The notes: generated from the sequence alone by a model not told the origin. A DNA stretch of 64,000 nt from an uncultured bacterium (GCA_958349055.1 CATWBO010000001.1:174785-238784), one strand, 5' to 3'; shown: positions 29,750 to 38,670, counted from the first letter of the stretch. Made by a program: numbers and translations.

Positions 29750-31129
29750 GTGCGTGCGTTTGCTCGACAAATGGCAGAGCGTATGAAGGCGGTGGCGGCA
29801 GCAGGTGCCGTCGCCGCCTTTTGGCTTGCCGCGTGGATGCTGGTGGCGGCGCTGGTGGCGCAGCCGCTGATCTTGCCCGGACCGGGTGCTGTTGTAGCGG
29901 CGCTGTTGCGGCTGGTGTGCGATACCGGCACGTGGGCGATTTTGGCGGGCTCGGGCGCGCGGATTCTGGGCGGGCTGGCGCTTGCCGCGGTATGCGGCGG
30001 CGTGTTGGCCGGGGTTTCGTCACGCTCGCGGGCTTTTGCTCGCCTGGTGGCGCCGGCGCTGTCGTTTGTGAAGGCGACGCCGGTTGCCTGCGTGGTGGTC
30101 CTGTTGCTCATTTGGCTGGGGTCGGCGCGCGTGAGTATCGCCGCGGTGTTTTTGATGGCGCTGCCGGGCGTGTATTTTTCGCTGGCCGAGGGCCTGTCGC
30201 AGGTGAATAAGCCGCTGGAGCAGATGTTCCGCATGCATGGCGTGCGGGGCTGGCGTCTGTTTTGCGCCCATACCTGGCGCGAGGTGCTGCCGTTTGTGCT
30301 TTCGTGCGCCCGGGCCGTGATTGGTATGGGCTGGAAGGCTGGCGTGGCGGCCGAGCTTATCGGCATGGCGGTGGGCACTGTGGGCGAGCGCATTTATCAG
30401 GCAAAACTTTTGATTGAGACGGCGGATTTGCTGGCGTGGACCGTGCTGGTCGTTGCCGCCTCGTGGGCGTGCGAGCGCGTACTGGTGTGGCTGCTGCAGG
30501 CTTCGGGACCTGTGGCGTGGCGCGCGGCCGTGCGGACGCATGGGTGTGGTCCTCGCGGACGTGCGGGCGGCCCTGCTGGCGATGGCGCTGCAGCGGAGCT
30601 TGCGCTTGCCGTGGGCGATCGCGCGCCCTGGGCACCGGCGCTGGACGGCCTGGTGCTCAGCGTACCTGCGGGCGGGCGTATTTGCGTGATGGGCGCTTCG
30701 GGTGCTGGCAAGACGACGCTGCTCGCGCTGGCGGCGGGGGAGTGCACACCGTGCTCGATGGTGTTTCAGGATGCGCGCTTGGTCGAGTCCGCCTCGGCGC
30801 TGGATAACGTGCTGGTGTGCGCCGACGCGCGTGTGGATGCTTCGAGTGCTGCGGCCTTGCTGCGCCTGCTGGTGCCCGGTGTCGATGTGCATGCCTGCGT
30901 GGTCGAGCTTTCGGGCGGTCAGCGCCGACGCGTTGAGATCGCTCGAGCCCTGCTGTGCCCCGGCGGCGCGGTGATTCTGGACGAGCCCTTTACCGGCCTG
31001 GATGCCGCTGCGCGCGATATGACGGCCGAGGTCGTGCTCGACCTGCTTGGCGGTCGCACGCTTTTGCTCGCCACGCACGATGCTGCCGACACTCAGGCTC
31101 TCAACATCTCGGACGTCATCACGCTGTAG
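29750..31129 (+). CDS. ABC transporter permease and ATPase fused in one polypeptide
   Basis: 459 aa starting at GTG 29750, 6 bp after GGAG. Residues ~1-245 form a binding-protein-dependent permease with several membrane helices and the EAA-type loop near AEGLSQVNKPLEQMFRMHG. After a ~35-residue Gly/Ala linker comes a complete but short ATPase: Walker A GASGAGKT (315-322), Q-loop VFQDARLV, signature LSGGQ (387-391), Walker B VILDEP (D411, E412) and THD switch histidine. In this transporter family the two domains are normally separate proteins. The frame is continuous with no sign of a shift. It should import the ligand of the adjacent lipoprotein. Confidence 0.88.
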   Translation: MRAFARQMAERMKAVAAAGAVAAFWLAAWMLVAALVAQPLILPGPGAVVAALLRLVCDTGTWAILAGSGARILGGLALAAVCGGVLAGVSSRSRAFARLVAPALSFVKATPVACVVVLLLIWLGSARVSIAAVFLMALPGVYFSLAEGLSQVNKPLEQMFRMHGVRGWRLFCAHTWREVLPFVLSCARAVIGMGWKAGVAAELIGMAVGTVGERIYQAKLLIETADLLAWTVLVVAASWACERVLVWLLQASGPVAWRAAVRTHGCGPRGRAGGPAGDGAAAELALAVGDRAPWAPALDGLVLSVPAGGRICVMGASGAGKTTLLALAAGECTPCSMVFQDARLVESASALDNVLVCADARVDASSAAALLRLLVPGVDVHACVVELSGGQRRRVEIARALLCPGGAVILDEPFTGLDAAARDMTAEVVLDLLGGRTLLLATHDAADTQALNISDVITL

Positions 31130-31198
31130 AGGCTCGTCCAAACCCAAATTCAAGCCAAAAATCAACAGCAAAATTCAACAACAAAATGATCTCTTTTC

Positions 31199-31222
31199 AT
31201 CTGCTCCCACAGGGGCAGATGT
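31199..31222. promoter_or_regulatory. Small hairpin upstream of relB-like gene
   Basis: CATCTGC and GCAGATG pair around a 10-nt loop in the space behind the ABC gene. Could be a weak terminator for the hydrogenase operon. Confidence 0.4.
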
Positions 31223-31238
31223 GTTATTCTATCTGCGG

Positions 31239-31268
31239 GGTAATACTTAGGAATACCAAGTAATACCA
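31239..31268. promoter_or_regulatory. Near-palindromic operator candidate for the RelB-like protein
   Basis: GGTAATACTT and AAGTAATACC are inverted with one mismatch around AGGAATACC. Antitoxins of the RelB/DinJ family bind such sites in their own promoters; a second hairpin (31290-31300 with 31336-31346) lies in the leader. Confidence 0.45.
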
Positions 31269-31381
31269 ACGCCGCAGAAACAAACTCCGGATGCGGGCCA
31301 ATCGGGTTGCCTTCACAGCCCGTCGCCCAGCCGCGTGGCCCGCATCTATCCGCACCACCGTCGTTTCAAAAAGGAAGCGCC

Positions 31382-31603
31382 ATGGCAGAACACATGACCC
31401 CGGTAGTCGCGAAGGTCTTGCCCGAGGAAAAGGCGGCCTTCGCGGCGGCAACCCAGCTCGTGGGCACCACGCCGTCCAACGCCATCCGCATGTTTATCGC
31501 CGCGTTCAATCGCTGCGGCACCTTCCCGTTCGACATCTCGCCGAGCGGGGCTTTTGGCAAAGACTGTCCCCAACAACTAGTCGTTAAAGAACGTCCCCAA
31601 TGA
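31382..31603 (+). CDS. RelB/DinJ-like antitoxin, apparently without toxin gene
   Basis: 73 aa from ATG 31382 after AAGGAAG. Ribbon-helix-helix antitoxin signature: VLPEEKAAFAAATQLVGTTP, then SNAIRMFIAAFNRCGTFPFDI, closely following the DinJ/RelB pattern that ends in a PFxx strand. In the family the C-terminus wraps the toxin. Here the last ~13 residues (from about residue 60) are encoded by the palindromic repeat 31578-31633 and its flank, so the toxin-binding tail may have been replaced. No relE/yafQ-like gene follows; the next gene is a CPBP protease. It is either an orphan regulator or a decayed module. Confidence 0.8.
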   Translation: MAEHMTPVVAKVLPEEKAAFAAATQLVGTTPSNAIRMFIAAFNRCGTFPFDISPSGAFGKDCPQQLVVKERPQ

Positions 31604-31633
31604 CTAGTCGTTGGGGACGTTCTTAAATGACTA
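31578..31633. repeat. Palindromic element overlapping the 3' end of the relB-like gene
   Basis: Arms of about 23 bp (TAGTCGTTAAAGAACGTCCCC... against its inverted copy ending AAATGACTA) with three or four mismatches and a 10-nt loop. It contains the relB-like stop codon and shares the GGGACGTTC core with the element at 4445-4527. Confidence 0.75.
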
Positions 31634-31653
31634 CCTGCCGGGAGGAGGTTGGC

Positions 31654-32565
31654 ATGCTCAATGCGATGGTTTGGGCACTTGCCTGTTTTGGTGTCGTTGC
31701 TGCCGACATTGCCCTGAGCGTGGTTTTGTTTTCGGTACTGGACAATGTGTCGGCGCTGACGGGTTTTCCGATCGACAACCTCGATATCCAATGGTTCCAA
31801 GCCGCCGCGCAGACGGCGTCGTTTTTGATGGCGCTGCTGTGGTGGCGTTATTTATGGCCGCGCTCGTTTATGGCTCGCTGGCAAAGCGAGCGCCCGCTCG
31901 GTGGGGGAACGCGCGGCGCGTGGAGGCGCATTGCCTGCGTTATCGTGATCGGTCTGGCCTTGCAGGTGGTCGTTGGCTACGTGACCGACGCCGTGTTGTC
32001 GCTGCTGCCCGAGGTTGCGGCAGACTATAGCGAGCTCGTCGAGGAAACAGGCATGGGCGATACCAACCTTCTTGCCGTCCTGACCACGGTGCTCGGTGCC
32101 CCATTTTGTGAAGAGCTGCTGGTGCGCGGTATCATTTTTGAGTTTTCGCTCCGAGCGTTTAACCCGCAGTGCCGCCCACTTTGGAAGCGCCTGCGTCGCA
32201 CGCGGGCGCAAGACGGCGCCATGGTGCCCTGGGCGGCCCCGAGTACCTGGGGTATCGCCGCGGCGGTCGTGTTGCAGGCGGCGATCTTCGGTTTTATGCA
32301 CATGAACTGGGTGCAGGGCTGCTATGCAGGTGCCGCCGGCCTCATCTTTGGCTGGGTGCTCGTGACCACCGGAAAGCTCCGCTACACGATCCTGCTGCAC
32401 TTTGCCTTTAATGCCGGGTCGTATCTCATGACGTTGCTCTGGTTTGTGAACACGCCGCTCGATGTGGCAATTACGATCGCTATCGCCGGCGCCATCCTCG
32501 TTGAGGCAATGCGCTCGCTGCGCCACGCGTGTGGGATGGACGCAGCGAGCGCACCGCTGCCCTAG
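31654..32565 (+). CDS. CPBP-family intramembrane glutamic protease
   Basis: 303 aa from ATG 31654, preceded by GGGAGGAGG; an upstream ATG at 31627 lies in the repeat. At least six membrane helices. Catalytic motifs of the CPBP/Abi family are intact: EELLVR (E153, E154, R158), FGFMH with H216, and HFAFN (H249, N253). Family members cleave membrane-embedded substrates or process CAAX-like and bacteriocin-related peptides; the substrate here is unknown. Its stop codon overlaps that of the converging YgiQ gene by 3 bp. Confidence 0.9.
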   Translation: MLNAMVWALACFGVVAADIALSVVLFSVLDNVSALTGFPIDNLDIQWFQAAAQTASFLMALLWWRYLWPRSFMARWQSERPLGGGTRGAWRRIACVIVIGLALQVVVGYVTDAVLSLLPEVAADYSELVEETGMGDTNLLAVLTTVLGAPFCEELLVRGIIFEFSLRAFNPQCRPLWKRLRRTRAQDGAMVPWAAPSTWGIAAAVVLQAAIFGFMHMNWVQGCYAGAAGLIFGWVLVTTGKLRYTILLHFAFNAGSYLMTLLWFVNTPLDVAITIAIAGAILVEAMRSLRHACGMDAASAPLP

Positions 32566-34703
32566 TTGCGACGCCCGCCTCCGTTGGCGCCCTGGCGTCC
32601 CTGCGCTGCACGGTTGCGGCCCGCGGCATTCTGTGCACGCGACATGCCGCCGTGTCCCTTGCTGCCCTTGGGCCCCTTGCCAGCGCCGCCAGAGCCGCCG
32701 TGGGCCTTGCCGCCCTTCTTGCCGGTGCCATGCCCACCGCCAGCAGACGTCTCGCCCGGGCGCGGGGGCACGGGGCGAATCAGGCAATGCTTGGTGTAGC
32801 CAATCAGATCGCGACGGCCGGCCTTCTCCAGTGCCTCGCGCACAAGCTTGTAGTTCTCGGGTTTGCGATACTGGATGAGCGCACGCTGCATGGCCTTCTC
32901 GTGCGGGTCGCGCGCCACATAGATCGGCTCCATGGTGCGCGGATCCACGCCGGTGTAGTACATGCAGGTCGACATGGTGGACGGGGTGGGGTAGAAGTCC
33001 TGCACCTGCTCGGGCATGTAGCCCATGTCGCGCACGGCCTCGGCAAGGTCCACGGCTTCCTTCATCGTCGAGCCGGGGTGGCTCGAGATCAGGTACGGCA
33101 CCACGTACTGTTTAAGTCCGTACTCACGGTTCAAGCGCTCAAATTTACGGCAGAACGCGTCGTAGACGGCGCGGCTCGGCTTGCCCATCACGGACAGCAC
33201 CGCGTCGCTCACGTGCTCGGGCGCTACGCGTAGCTGGCCCGAGACATGGTGTTCCAGCAGCTCACGTAAAAACTCGTCCGAGGCATCGGCCATGGTGTAG
33301 TCAAAGCGGATGCCGCTGCGGACGAAGACCTTCTTGACGCCCGGCAGCTGGCGCAGGTCGCGCAACAGCTGCGTGTAGCCGCTCTCGTCGACCACCATGT
33401 TCTTGCACACACTCGGCCACAGGCAGCGCTTGTTCTTGCACACGCCGTGCTTGAGCTGCTTGTCGCAGGCGGGACGGCTAAAGTTGGCCGTCGGTCCGCC
33501 CACGTCGTTGATGTAGCCCTTAAACTCGGGATCACGCGTGAGCAGCTCGGCCTCGCGCATGATCGAATCGTGGCTGCGCATCTGCAGCACGCGGCCCTGG
33601 TGGAAGGTGAGCGCGCAAAACGAGCACTCGCCAAAACAGCCGCGGTTGGAGCTAATGGAAAACTTGATCTCGGCAAAGGCCGGCACGCCGCCTGCCGCGT
33701 CGTAGTCGGGATGCCAATCGCGTGCGTAGGGGAGCTCGGCCACCTCGTCCATCTCATCGGTGGTGAGCGTCGCCGACGGCGGGTTCTGCACCACATAGAC
33801 GCTGTTGGGGTAGGGCTCTACCAGGCGATGGCCGGTGATGGGGTCCATATTCTGCTGCTGCACATTAAAGCTGCGCGCGTAGTTGAGCTTGTCGGCGGCA
33901 AGGTCGTCCCAGCTGGGCAGCAGGTCGTAGTCGTAGACCTCGTCGAGCGAACCCGTGCGGTAGACGGTACCGTTGATGTAGGTGATCTGATCGACAGGCA
34001 GTCCGGCATCGAGTGCGTCGGCGATCTCGACGATCGCGTGCTCGCCCATGCCGTAGATGAGGATATCCGCACCCGAGTCGAGCAGCACCGAACGCTTGAG
34101 CTTGTCCTGCCAGTAGTCGTAATGGGCCAGGCGGCGAAGGCTCGCCTCGATGCCGCCGATGATGATGGGGGCGTCTTTGAACGTCTGGCGGATGAGGTTG
34201 CCATAGACCGTGACGGCTCGATTGGGTCGGCGGCCTTCTTCTCCGCCGGGGGTATAGGCGTCGGTGTGACGACGGTGCTTGGTCACCGAATAATGGTTGA
34301 CCATGGAGTCCATGTTGCCGGCGCTGACCAGAAAGCCCAGGCGCGGCTCGCCGAGCACGGTAATGCTGGCGGGGTCGGTCCAGTCGGGCTGGCAGATGAT
34401 GCCCACCTTGTAGCCGTGTGCGTCGAGGACGCGGCTGATGATAGCCATGCCAAAGCTGGGATGATCCACGTAGGCGTCGCCGCAGATATAGACGAAGTCG
34501 CACTGGTCCCAGCCGCGCGCGTCCATGTCGGCGCGGCTGACGGGGAGGAACTTGTCGCGGCCCGGGCGCCAGGGGCGTGAGGGCGCTGCTGGAGCATGAG
34601 CGGTGTGCCCACTCTGCGCCTTACCGCCGCGCTTTTGCTGCTGGCCCTGTTTGCCCTGCTGACTGCGCTGGTTGTTCTGAGCGTGCTGAGGCTTTTTTGC
34701 CAC
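32562..34703 (-). CDS. YgiQ-family (UPF0313) radical SAM protein
   Basis: 713 aa from GTG 34703, placed by GGGAGGG just upstream; the 58 open codons before it run into the leader of the divergent gene. N-terminal Gln/Gly/Lys-rich segment, then the YgiQ core (FLPVSRADMDARGWDQCDF), a B12-binding-like region, and the radical SAM cluster CFGECSFC (C356, C360, C363). The C-terminal ~60 residues are Gly/Lys/Arg-rich and disordered. The reaction is not known for this family; by fold it is a SAM-radical enzyme in the cytoplasm. The gene is divergent from the YoaK-type gene and converges with the CPBP gene, the stop codons overlapping. Confidence 0.9.
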   Translation of the reverse strand: MAKKPQHAQNNQRSQQGKQGQQQKRGGKAQSGHTAHAPAAPSRPWRPGRDKFLPVSRADMDARGWDQCDFVYICGDAYVDHPSFGMAIISRVLDAHGYKVGIICQPDWTDPASITVLGEPRLGFLVSAGNMDSMVNHYSVTKHRRHTDAYTPGGEEGRRPNRAVTVYGNLIRQTFKDAPIIIGGIEASLRRLAHYDYWQDKLKRSVLLDSGADILIYGMGEHAIVEIADALDAGLPVDQITYINGTVYRTGSLDEVYDYDLLPSWDDLAADKLNYARSFNVQQQNMDPITGHRLVEPYPNSVYVVQNPPSATLTTDEMDEVAELPYARDWHPDYDAAGGVPAFAEIKFSISSNRGCFGECSFCALTFHQGRVLQMRSHDSIMREAELLTRDPEFKGYINDVGGPTANFSRPACDKQLKHGVCKNKRCLWPSVCKNMVVDESGYTQLLRDLRQLPGVKKVFVRSGIRFDYTMADASDEFLRELLEHHVSGQLRVAPEHVSDAVLSVMGKPSRAVYDAFCRKFERLNREYGLKQYVVPYLISSHPGSTMKEAVDLAEAVRDMGYMPEQVQDFYPTPSTMSTCMYYTGVDPRTMEPIYVARDPHEKAMQRALIQYRKPENYKLVREALEKAGRRDLIGYTKHCLIRPVPPRPGETSAGGGHGTGKKGGKAHGGSGGAGKGPKGSKGHGGMSRAQNAAGRNRAAQGRQGANGGGRRN

Positions 34704-34959
34704 GATCCCTCCCGGTGTTTGTATGCTGCACGTAATTGTAACCAGTCTTTTTGGGACGGAGCTAAAAAGACTGGTGGAGTACACGAGGCGTCGGGCGTCG
34801 GGTGTGGCGCCGCGCTCACGGTTTGTTTCCAGACTGTGTATCCCCGCGCTGAAGGGTTCGTCTCGCGCGCACACCATGTTGTCAATGGGTTACAGTATGA
34901 ACGGCGGCTATGTTTCCGCCAACGCACGAGAGAGTCGTCAACAAGGAGGATTCACGACG

Positions 34960-35676
34960 ATGCAGCGTGCCAAACAGATATCGGAGTCTATTGAGCTGGG
35001 CATCATCTTGGCGCTCGCCGGTGGCTTTATGGACGTTTATTCGTACATTGGGCGCGACCATGTTTTCGCCAACGCGCAGACGGGCAACATCCTGCTGGTG
35101 GGCGTGAGCATCTCGGAGGGCAACTGGGCGCTGGCGGGGCGCTACTTCTTCCCTGTGGTGTCGTTTGCCGTGGGCATTATGCTTGCCGACCTGGTTCACG
35201 AGCGGTTTGGCAGTGTGATTCACTGGCGCCAGGTGACGGTGTTTTTTGAAGCCGTTATCTTGCTGGGCGTGAGCTTTATCCCGGGCGGCGATTTCAACCT
35301 GCTCGCCAACTGCCTTACTTCGTTTGCCTGCGGTATGCAAGTCGAGAGCTTCCGCAAGATCCACGGTCACGGCATCGCCACGACCATGTGCATCGGCAAC
35401 TTGCGCAACGCGCTGCAAAACGTGGACGATTACATCATCACCCACAAGCGCGGCTTTTTGGAAAACGGCCTGCTGTACTTTGGCGTGATCTTTACCTTTG
35501 TGTTTGGCGCCGTGCTGGGCAACTGGTGTATTGAGCGCATGGGACTGCACTCCATTGCGGTGGCGAGCGTGCTGCTGTTTATCGCGTTTGCCATCATGTT
35601 CATCGACCGCGAGCGCGACTTGCGTTTTCGCTGGAAGGTTGCGGCCGAGGCTTGGAAAGAGGGCTGCCGAAAGTAG
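34960..35676 (+). CDS. YoaK/DUF1275-family membrane protein
   Basis: 238 aa from ATG 34960 after AAGGAGG; a longer open frame from 34723 lies in the leader. DUF1275 features: FMDVYSYIGRDHVFANAQTGNILL near the N-terminus (the family consensus D-x-S...FANxQTGNxxxL), then GMQVESFRKIHG and TTMCIGNLRN. Six membrane helices. Function is not established for the family; transport is assumed. Monocistronic, ends at a clear terminator. Confidence 0.88.
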   Translation: MQRAKQISESIELGIILALAGGFMDVYSYIGRDHVFANAQTGNILLVGVSISEGNWALAGRYFFPVVSFAVGIMLADLVHERFGSVIHWRQVTVFFEAVILLGVSFIPGGDFNLLANCLTSFACGMQVESFRKIHGHGIATTMCIGNLRNALQNVDDYIITHKRGFLENGLLYFGVIFTFVFGAVLGNWCIERMGLHSIAVASVLLFIAFAIMFIDRERDLRFRWKVAAEAWKEGCRK

Positions 35677-35680
35677 AGGA

Positions 35681-35717
35681 ATGCGGCAGAGGGGTTGTCC
35701 CTTTGCCGCAGTATTTT
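35681..35717 (+). terminator. Terminator after the YoaK-type gene
   Basis: TGCGGCAGAGGG pairs with CCCTTTGCCGCA, followed by GTATTTTT, 5 bp after the stop codon. Confidence 0.88.
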
Positions 35718-35727
35718 TCATCTCCTG

Positions 35728-35783
35728 TTGAAACGCTTTAACAATTTTGACGTTCTCACGTGTTTTTTGTTTCAAAAGCGTTA
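35728..35783. promoter_or_regulatory. Two LacI/CcpA-type operator candidates upstream of the alcohol dehydrogenase
   Basis: TTGAAACGCTTTAA (35728-35741) is nearly palindromic around a central CG, and AAAGCGTTA with TTTCAA (35770-35783) repeats the core AACGCTTT in inverse orientation. The central CG is typical of LacI-family sites. No such regulator gene is in the window. Confidence 0.4.
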
Positions 35784-35841
35784 GGATGGGACTCATAGCG
35801 TGGGGCGTAATGGGTGCCCCGCACACGATGGGAGGCTATCA

Positions 35842-37008
35842 ATGGCTAATCGTTTCGTTCTCAACACCATCTCTTATCATGGTTCCGGCGCCATCAAGGA
35901 GATCCCCGGCGAGCTCCAGCGTCGCGGCTACAAGAAGATCTTCGTCTGCTCCGACCCCGACCTGGTCAAGTTTGGCGTTACCGCTAAGGTGACCGACGAG
36001 CTCGACGCCGCTGGCATCGCTTGGAGCCTCTACTCCGAGATTAAGCCCAACCCCACCATCCAGAACGTCAAGGACGGCGTCGAGGCCTTCAAGGCCGCCG
36101 AGGCTGACGCTATCGTGACCATCGGTGGCGGCTCCTCCATGGACACCGCTAAGGCTATCGGCATCATCATCAACAACCCCGAGTTCGCCGATGTCCGCAG
36201 CCTCGAGGGCGTTGCTCCCACTAAGAACCACGCCGTGTTTACCATCGCTGTGCCGACGACCGCCGGTACCGCTGCTGAGGTGACCATCAACTACGTCATC
36301 ACCGACCCCGAGAAGGTCCGCAAGTTCGTGTGCGTCGACACCAACGACGCCCCCGAGGTCGCCGTCGTCGACCCCGACATGATGGCTTCCATGCCCGCCG
36401 GCCTGACCGCCTCCACCGGCATGGACGCTCTAACCCACGCCATCGAGGGCTACACCACCAAGGGCGCTTGGGAGCTCTCCGACATGTTCCACTTTGAGGC
36501 TATTAAGCTGATCAGCGAAAACCTGCGCGACTCCGTCGCCGAGGCCAAGTCCGGCCAGCCCGGCTCCGGCCGCGAGGGCATGGCTCTTGGCCAGTATGTC
36601 GCCGGCATGGGCTTCTCCAACGTTGGCCTGGGCATCGACCACGCCATGGCTCACACCCTGTCCGCTCACTACGACACCCCGCACGGCGTCGCTTGCGCCA
36701 TGCTGCTGCCGATCGCCATGGAGTTCAACAAGCCGGTTTGCGCCGAGCGCCTGGCCAAGGTTGCCGTCGCCATGGGCGTTGACACCACGGGCATGAGCAC
36801 CGACGAGGCTGCCGACGCCGCTATCGCCGCCGTCAAGCAGCTTTCCGCCGACGTGAACATCCCGCACGTCTGCGAGGCCATGAAGGCCGACGAGATCGAG
36901 GTCCTGGCCAAGGACGCCATGGCTGATGCCTGCTTCCCGGGCAACCCGCGCGAGGCGACGCTCGACGACGTCATCGAACTCTTCAAGAAGATCTGCCCGG
37001 CTGCCTAA
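35842..37008 (+). CDS. fucO: Iron-containing alcohol dehydrogenase, lactaldehyde reductase (FucO) type
   Basis: 388 aa from ATG 35842 (GGGAGG upstream). Group III alcohol dehydrogenase: NAD-binding TIGGGSSMDTAKA near residue 95, TTAGTAAE near 138, and the Fe(II) ligands D195 and H199 in GMDALTHAIEGY, H267 in GIDHAMAH and H281 in DTPHG. Closest in pattern to FucO, which reduces L-lactaldehyde to 1,2-propanediol with NADH during fucose or rhamnose fermentation. The rest of a fucose operon is absent here. Its codon bias toward preferred codons suggests high expression. It could act on other short aldehydes. Confidence 0.88.
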   Translation: MANRFVLNTISYHGSGAIKEIPGELQRRGYKKIFVCSDPDLVKFGVTAKVTDELDAAGIAWSLYSEIKPNPTIQNVKDGVEAFKAAEADAIVTIGGGSSMDTAKAIGIIINNPEFADVRSLEGVAPTKNHAVFTIAVPTTAGTAAEVTINYVITDPEKVRKFVCVDTNDAPEVAVVDPDMMASMPAGLTASTGMDALTHAIEGYTTKGAWELSDMFHFEAIKLISENLRDSVAEAKSGQPGSGREGMALGQYVAGMGFSNVGLGIDHAMAHTLSAHYDTPHGVACAMLLPIAMEFNKPVCAERLAKVAVAMGVDTTGMSTDEAADAAIAAVKQLSADVNIPHVCEAMKADEIEVLAKDAMADACFPGNPREATLDDVIELFKKICPAA

Positions 37009-37064
37009 CTTGGTTCGGCGGGCCCCTGCCCGTTAGCCCCACAATCGTCCTCGGACATGTCGGA

Positions 37065-37100
37065 AGCCCCCCTGCGCACTTCGTGCGGCGGGGGCTTTTT
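37065..37100 (+). terminator. Terminator after fucO
   Basis: AGCCCCC-CTGCGCAC paired with GTGCGG-CGGGGGCT and followed by TTTTT. Confidence 0.92.
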
Positions 37101-37173
37101 GTGCCGCGCCGATGCCCCGATATGGGCAAAACCAAGGCATGCTGCCCGCTGCGGATAGGTGGTGCACTTCCCA

Positions 37174-37410
37174 GCGTGCATTTTTGGGAGTATTCAGCAA
37201 GCTCTGAAAAATGCATAACGTTGTGAATGGGCCGTAGTGGCCCGCGGCGCCCATCGACAGTCCTTGTGGGCGGGCTATCGATGGGCGGAGATGGCCGTCG
37301 CCGCGTTTTTGGTTTGCGCCGGCCTGCAACACTGCTGTAACCACGTCGTTATGTCGGTTGTGATGGGGCCGTTGGGGCCCACGGTGCTGAATACTCCGTT
37401 TTTTGCACGG
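37174..37410. repeat. ~237-bp element with inverted ends, locus B
   Basis: Left end GCGTGCATTTTTGGGAGTAT and right end AATACTCCGTTTTTTGCACG repeat the ends of locus A (18819-19054) in the same orientation and at the same distance. Interior blocks such as ATGTCGG are shared. Like locus A it sits just behind a helicase/metabolic-gene terminator and contains no supported gene. Sequence 37411-37560 also shows scattered similarity to the sequence after locus A. Confidence 0.75.
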
Positions 37411-37618
37411 TCTAAGGTGGGGTACCCTGAGACGAAGCAAAAAGATGCCTCATTTCTATGCAGATACCGATAGGATTTATGCAAGATTGTGATTGTAAAC
37501 CGTGCGCGTGCAGAAAACCGGTGCGGGGACGTCTGGTGGCGGTTCGGCTCCTGGGGCATTGCACGTGCAGAATGGTTAAAATCGGGACTCGGTCTTAGTT
37601 TTACTTGGAAGGATGCAT

Positions 37619-38662
37619 ATGGCTTCTAATGTTGATGCTTCTCTAGAGGAGACGCTCTCCTATATTACTGACCAGTTGAAGGCGCTTACCTCGATTGCTT
37701 CGCCTACGGGCTATACCCGTGCGGCGACTGATTATCTGATGGAGACCCTGCGCGATATGGGCTTTGGCCCCGAGCGTTCCAATAAGGGCAACGTGTTGGT
37801 TGAGCTTGGCGGCGAGGGCGAGCCGCTCGTATTGGCGAGCCATGTCGATACCCTGGGCGCCATGGTGCGCTCCATTAAGGATAACGGCCGCTTGCGTCCC
37901 ACGACGCTCGGCGGACATCAGTGGTCTACGGCCGATGGCGAGAACTGCACCGTTTACACGCGCGATGGCAATGTCTACACGGGTGTGGTTCTCAACACCG
38001 AGCCTTCGGCGCATGTGGCCGATGAACCGGTCAAGACCATCGAGAAGAACATGGAGATCTTGCTCGACGAGAACGTCGATAGCAAGGACGATGTGCTCGA
38101 GCTGGGTATTCAGACCGGCGACATCATCGCTATGGATCCGCGCACCACGGTGACGGAGAGCGGCTACATCAAGAGCCGCTTCTTGGACGACAAACTGTCC
38201 GCGTCGATTCTGCTGGGTTTGGCCCGCGCCGTTGCTGGCGGCGAGGTGACGCTTTCGCGCAAGGTATCGCTGCTCTTTACGGTGTACGAGGAAGTCGGCC
38301 ACGGCGGTGCCTTTGTGCCGGCTGACACGCGCGAGATGATCAGCGTGGACATGGGCTGCGTGGGTGACGACCTGGGCTGCACCGAGCGCATGGTTTCGAT
38401 TTGCGCCAAGGATTCGGGTGGCCCCTACAACTACGACCTGGTGACCACGCTGTCCAACATCGCGCGCGAGCTGGAGCTCGATTACGCCATCGACGTGTAC
38501 CCGCATTACGGCTCGGACGTCGAGGCCACGCTCTCGGCCGGCTACGACATTTGCCATGGTCTGATCGGCCCCGGCGTGTACGCGAGCCACAACTACGAGC
38601 GCAGCCACATCGACGGTGTGCGCAACACCTACGAGCTGGTTCGCGCCTACGTCCAGCGCTAA
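37619..38662 (+). CDS. M42-family metal-dependent aminopeptidase
   Basis: 347 aa from ATG 37619, 5 bp after GGAAGGA; ATG 37613 is too close to that site. M42/M18-type metallopeptidase: first metal His in LASHVDTLGAMV, bridging Asp in RFLDDKLSASILLG, catalytic and metal Glu in TVYEEVGHGG, Asp in SVDMGCVG, final His in ASHNYERSHID. Typically forms a large tetrahedral dodecamer that trims peptides in the cytoplasm. Monocistronic. Downstream lie a GC hairpin (38671-38706) and a repeat element. Confidence 0.9.
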   Translation: MASNVDASLEETLSYITDQLKALTSIASPTGYTRAATDYLMETLRDMGFGPERSNKGNVLVELGGEGEPLVLASHVDTLGAMVRSIKDNGRLRPTTLGGHQWSTADGENCTVYTRDGNVYTGVVLNTEPSAHVADEPVKTIEKNMEILLDENVDSKDDVLELGIQTGDIIAMDPRTTVTESGYIKSRFLDDKLSASILLGLARAVAGGEVTLSRKVSLLFTVYEEVGHGGAFVPADTREMISVDMGCVGDDLGCTERMVSICAKDSGGPYNYDLVTTLSNIARELELDYAIDVYPHYGSDVEATLSAGYDICHGLIGPGVYASHNYERSHIDGVRNTYELVRAYVQR

Positions 38663-38670
38663 CGATGCAG

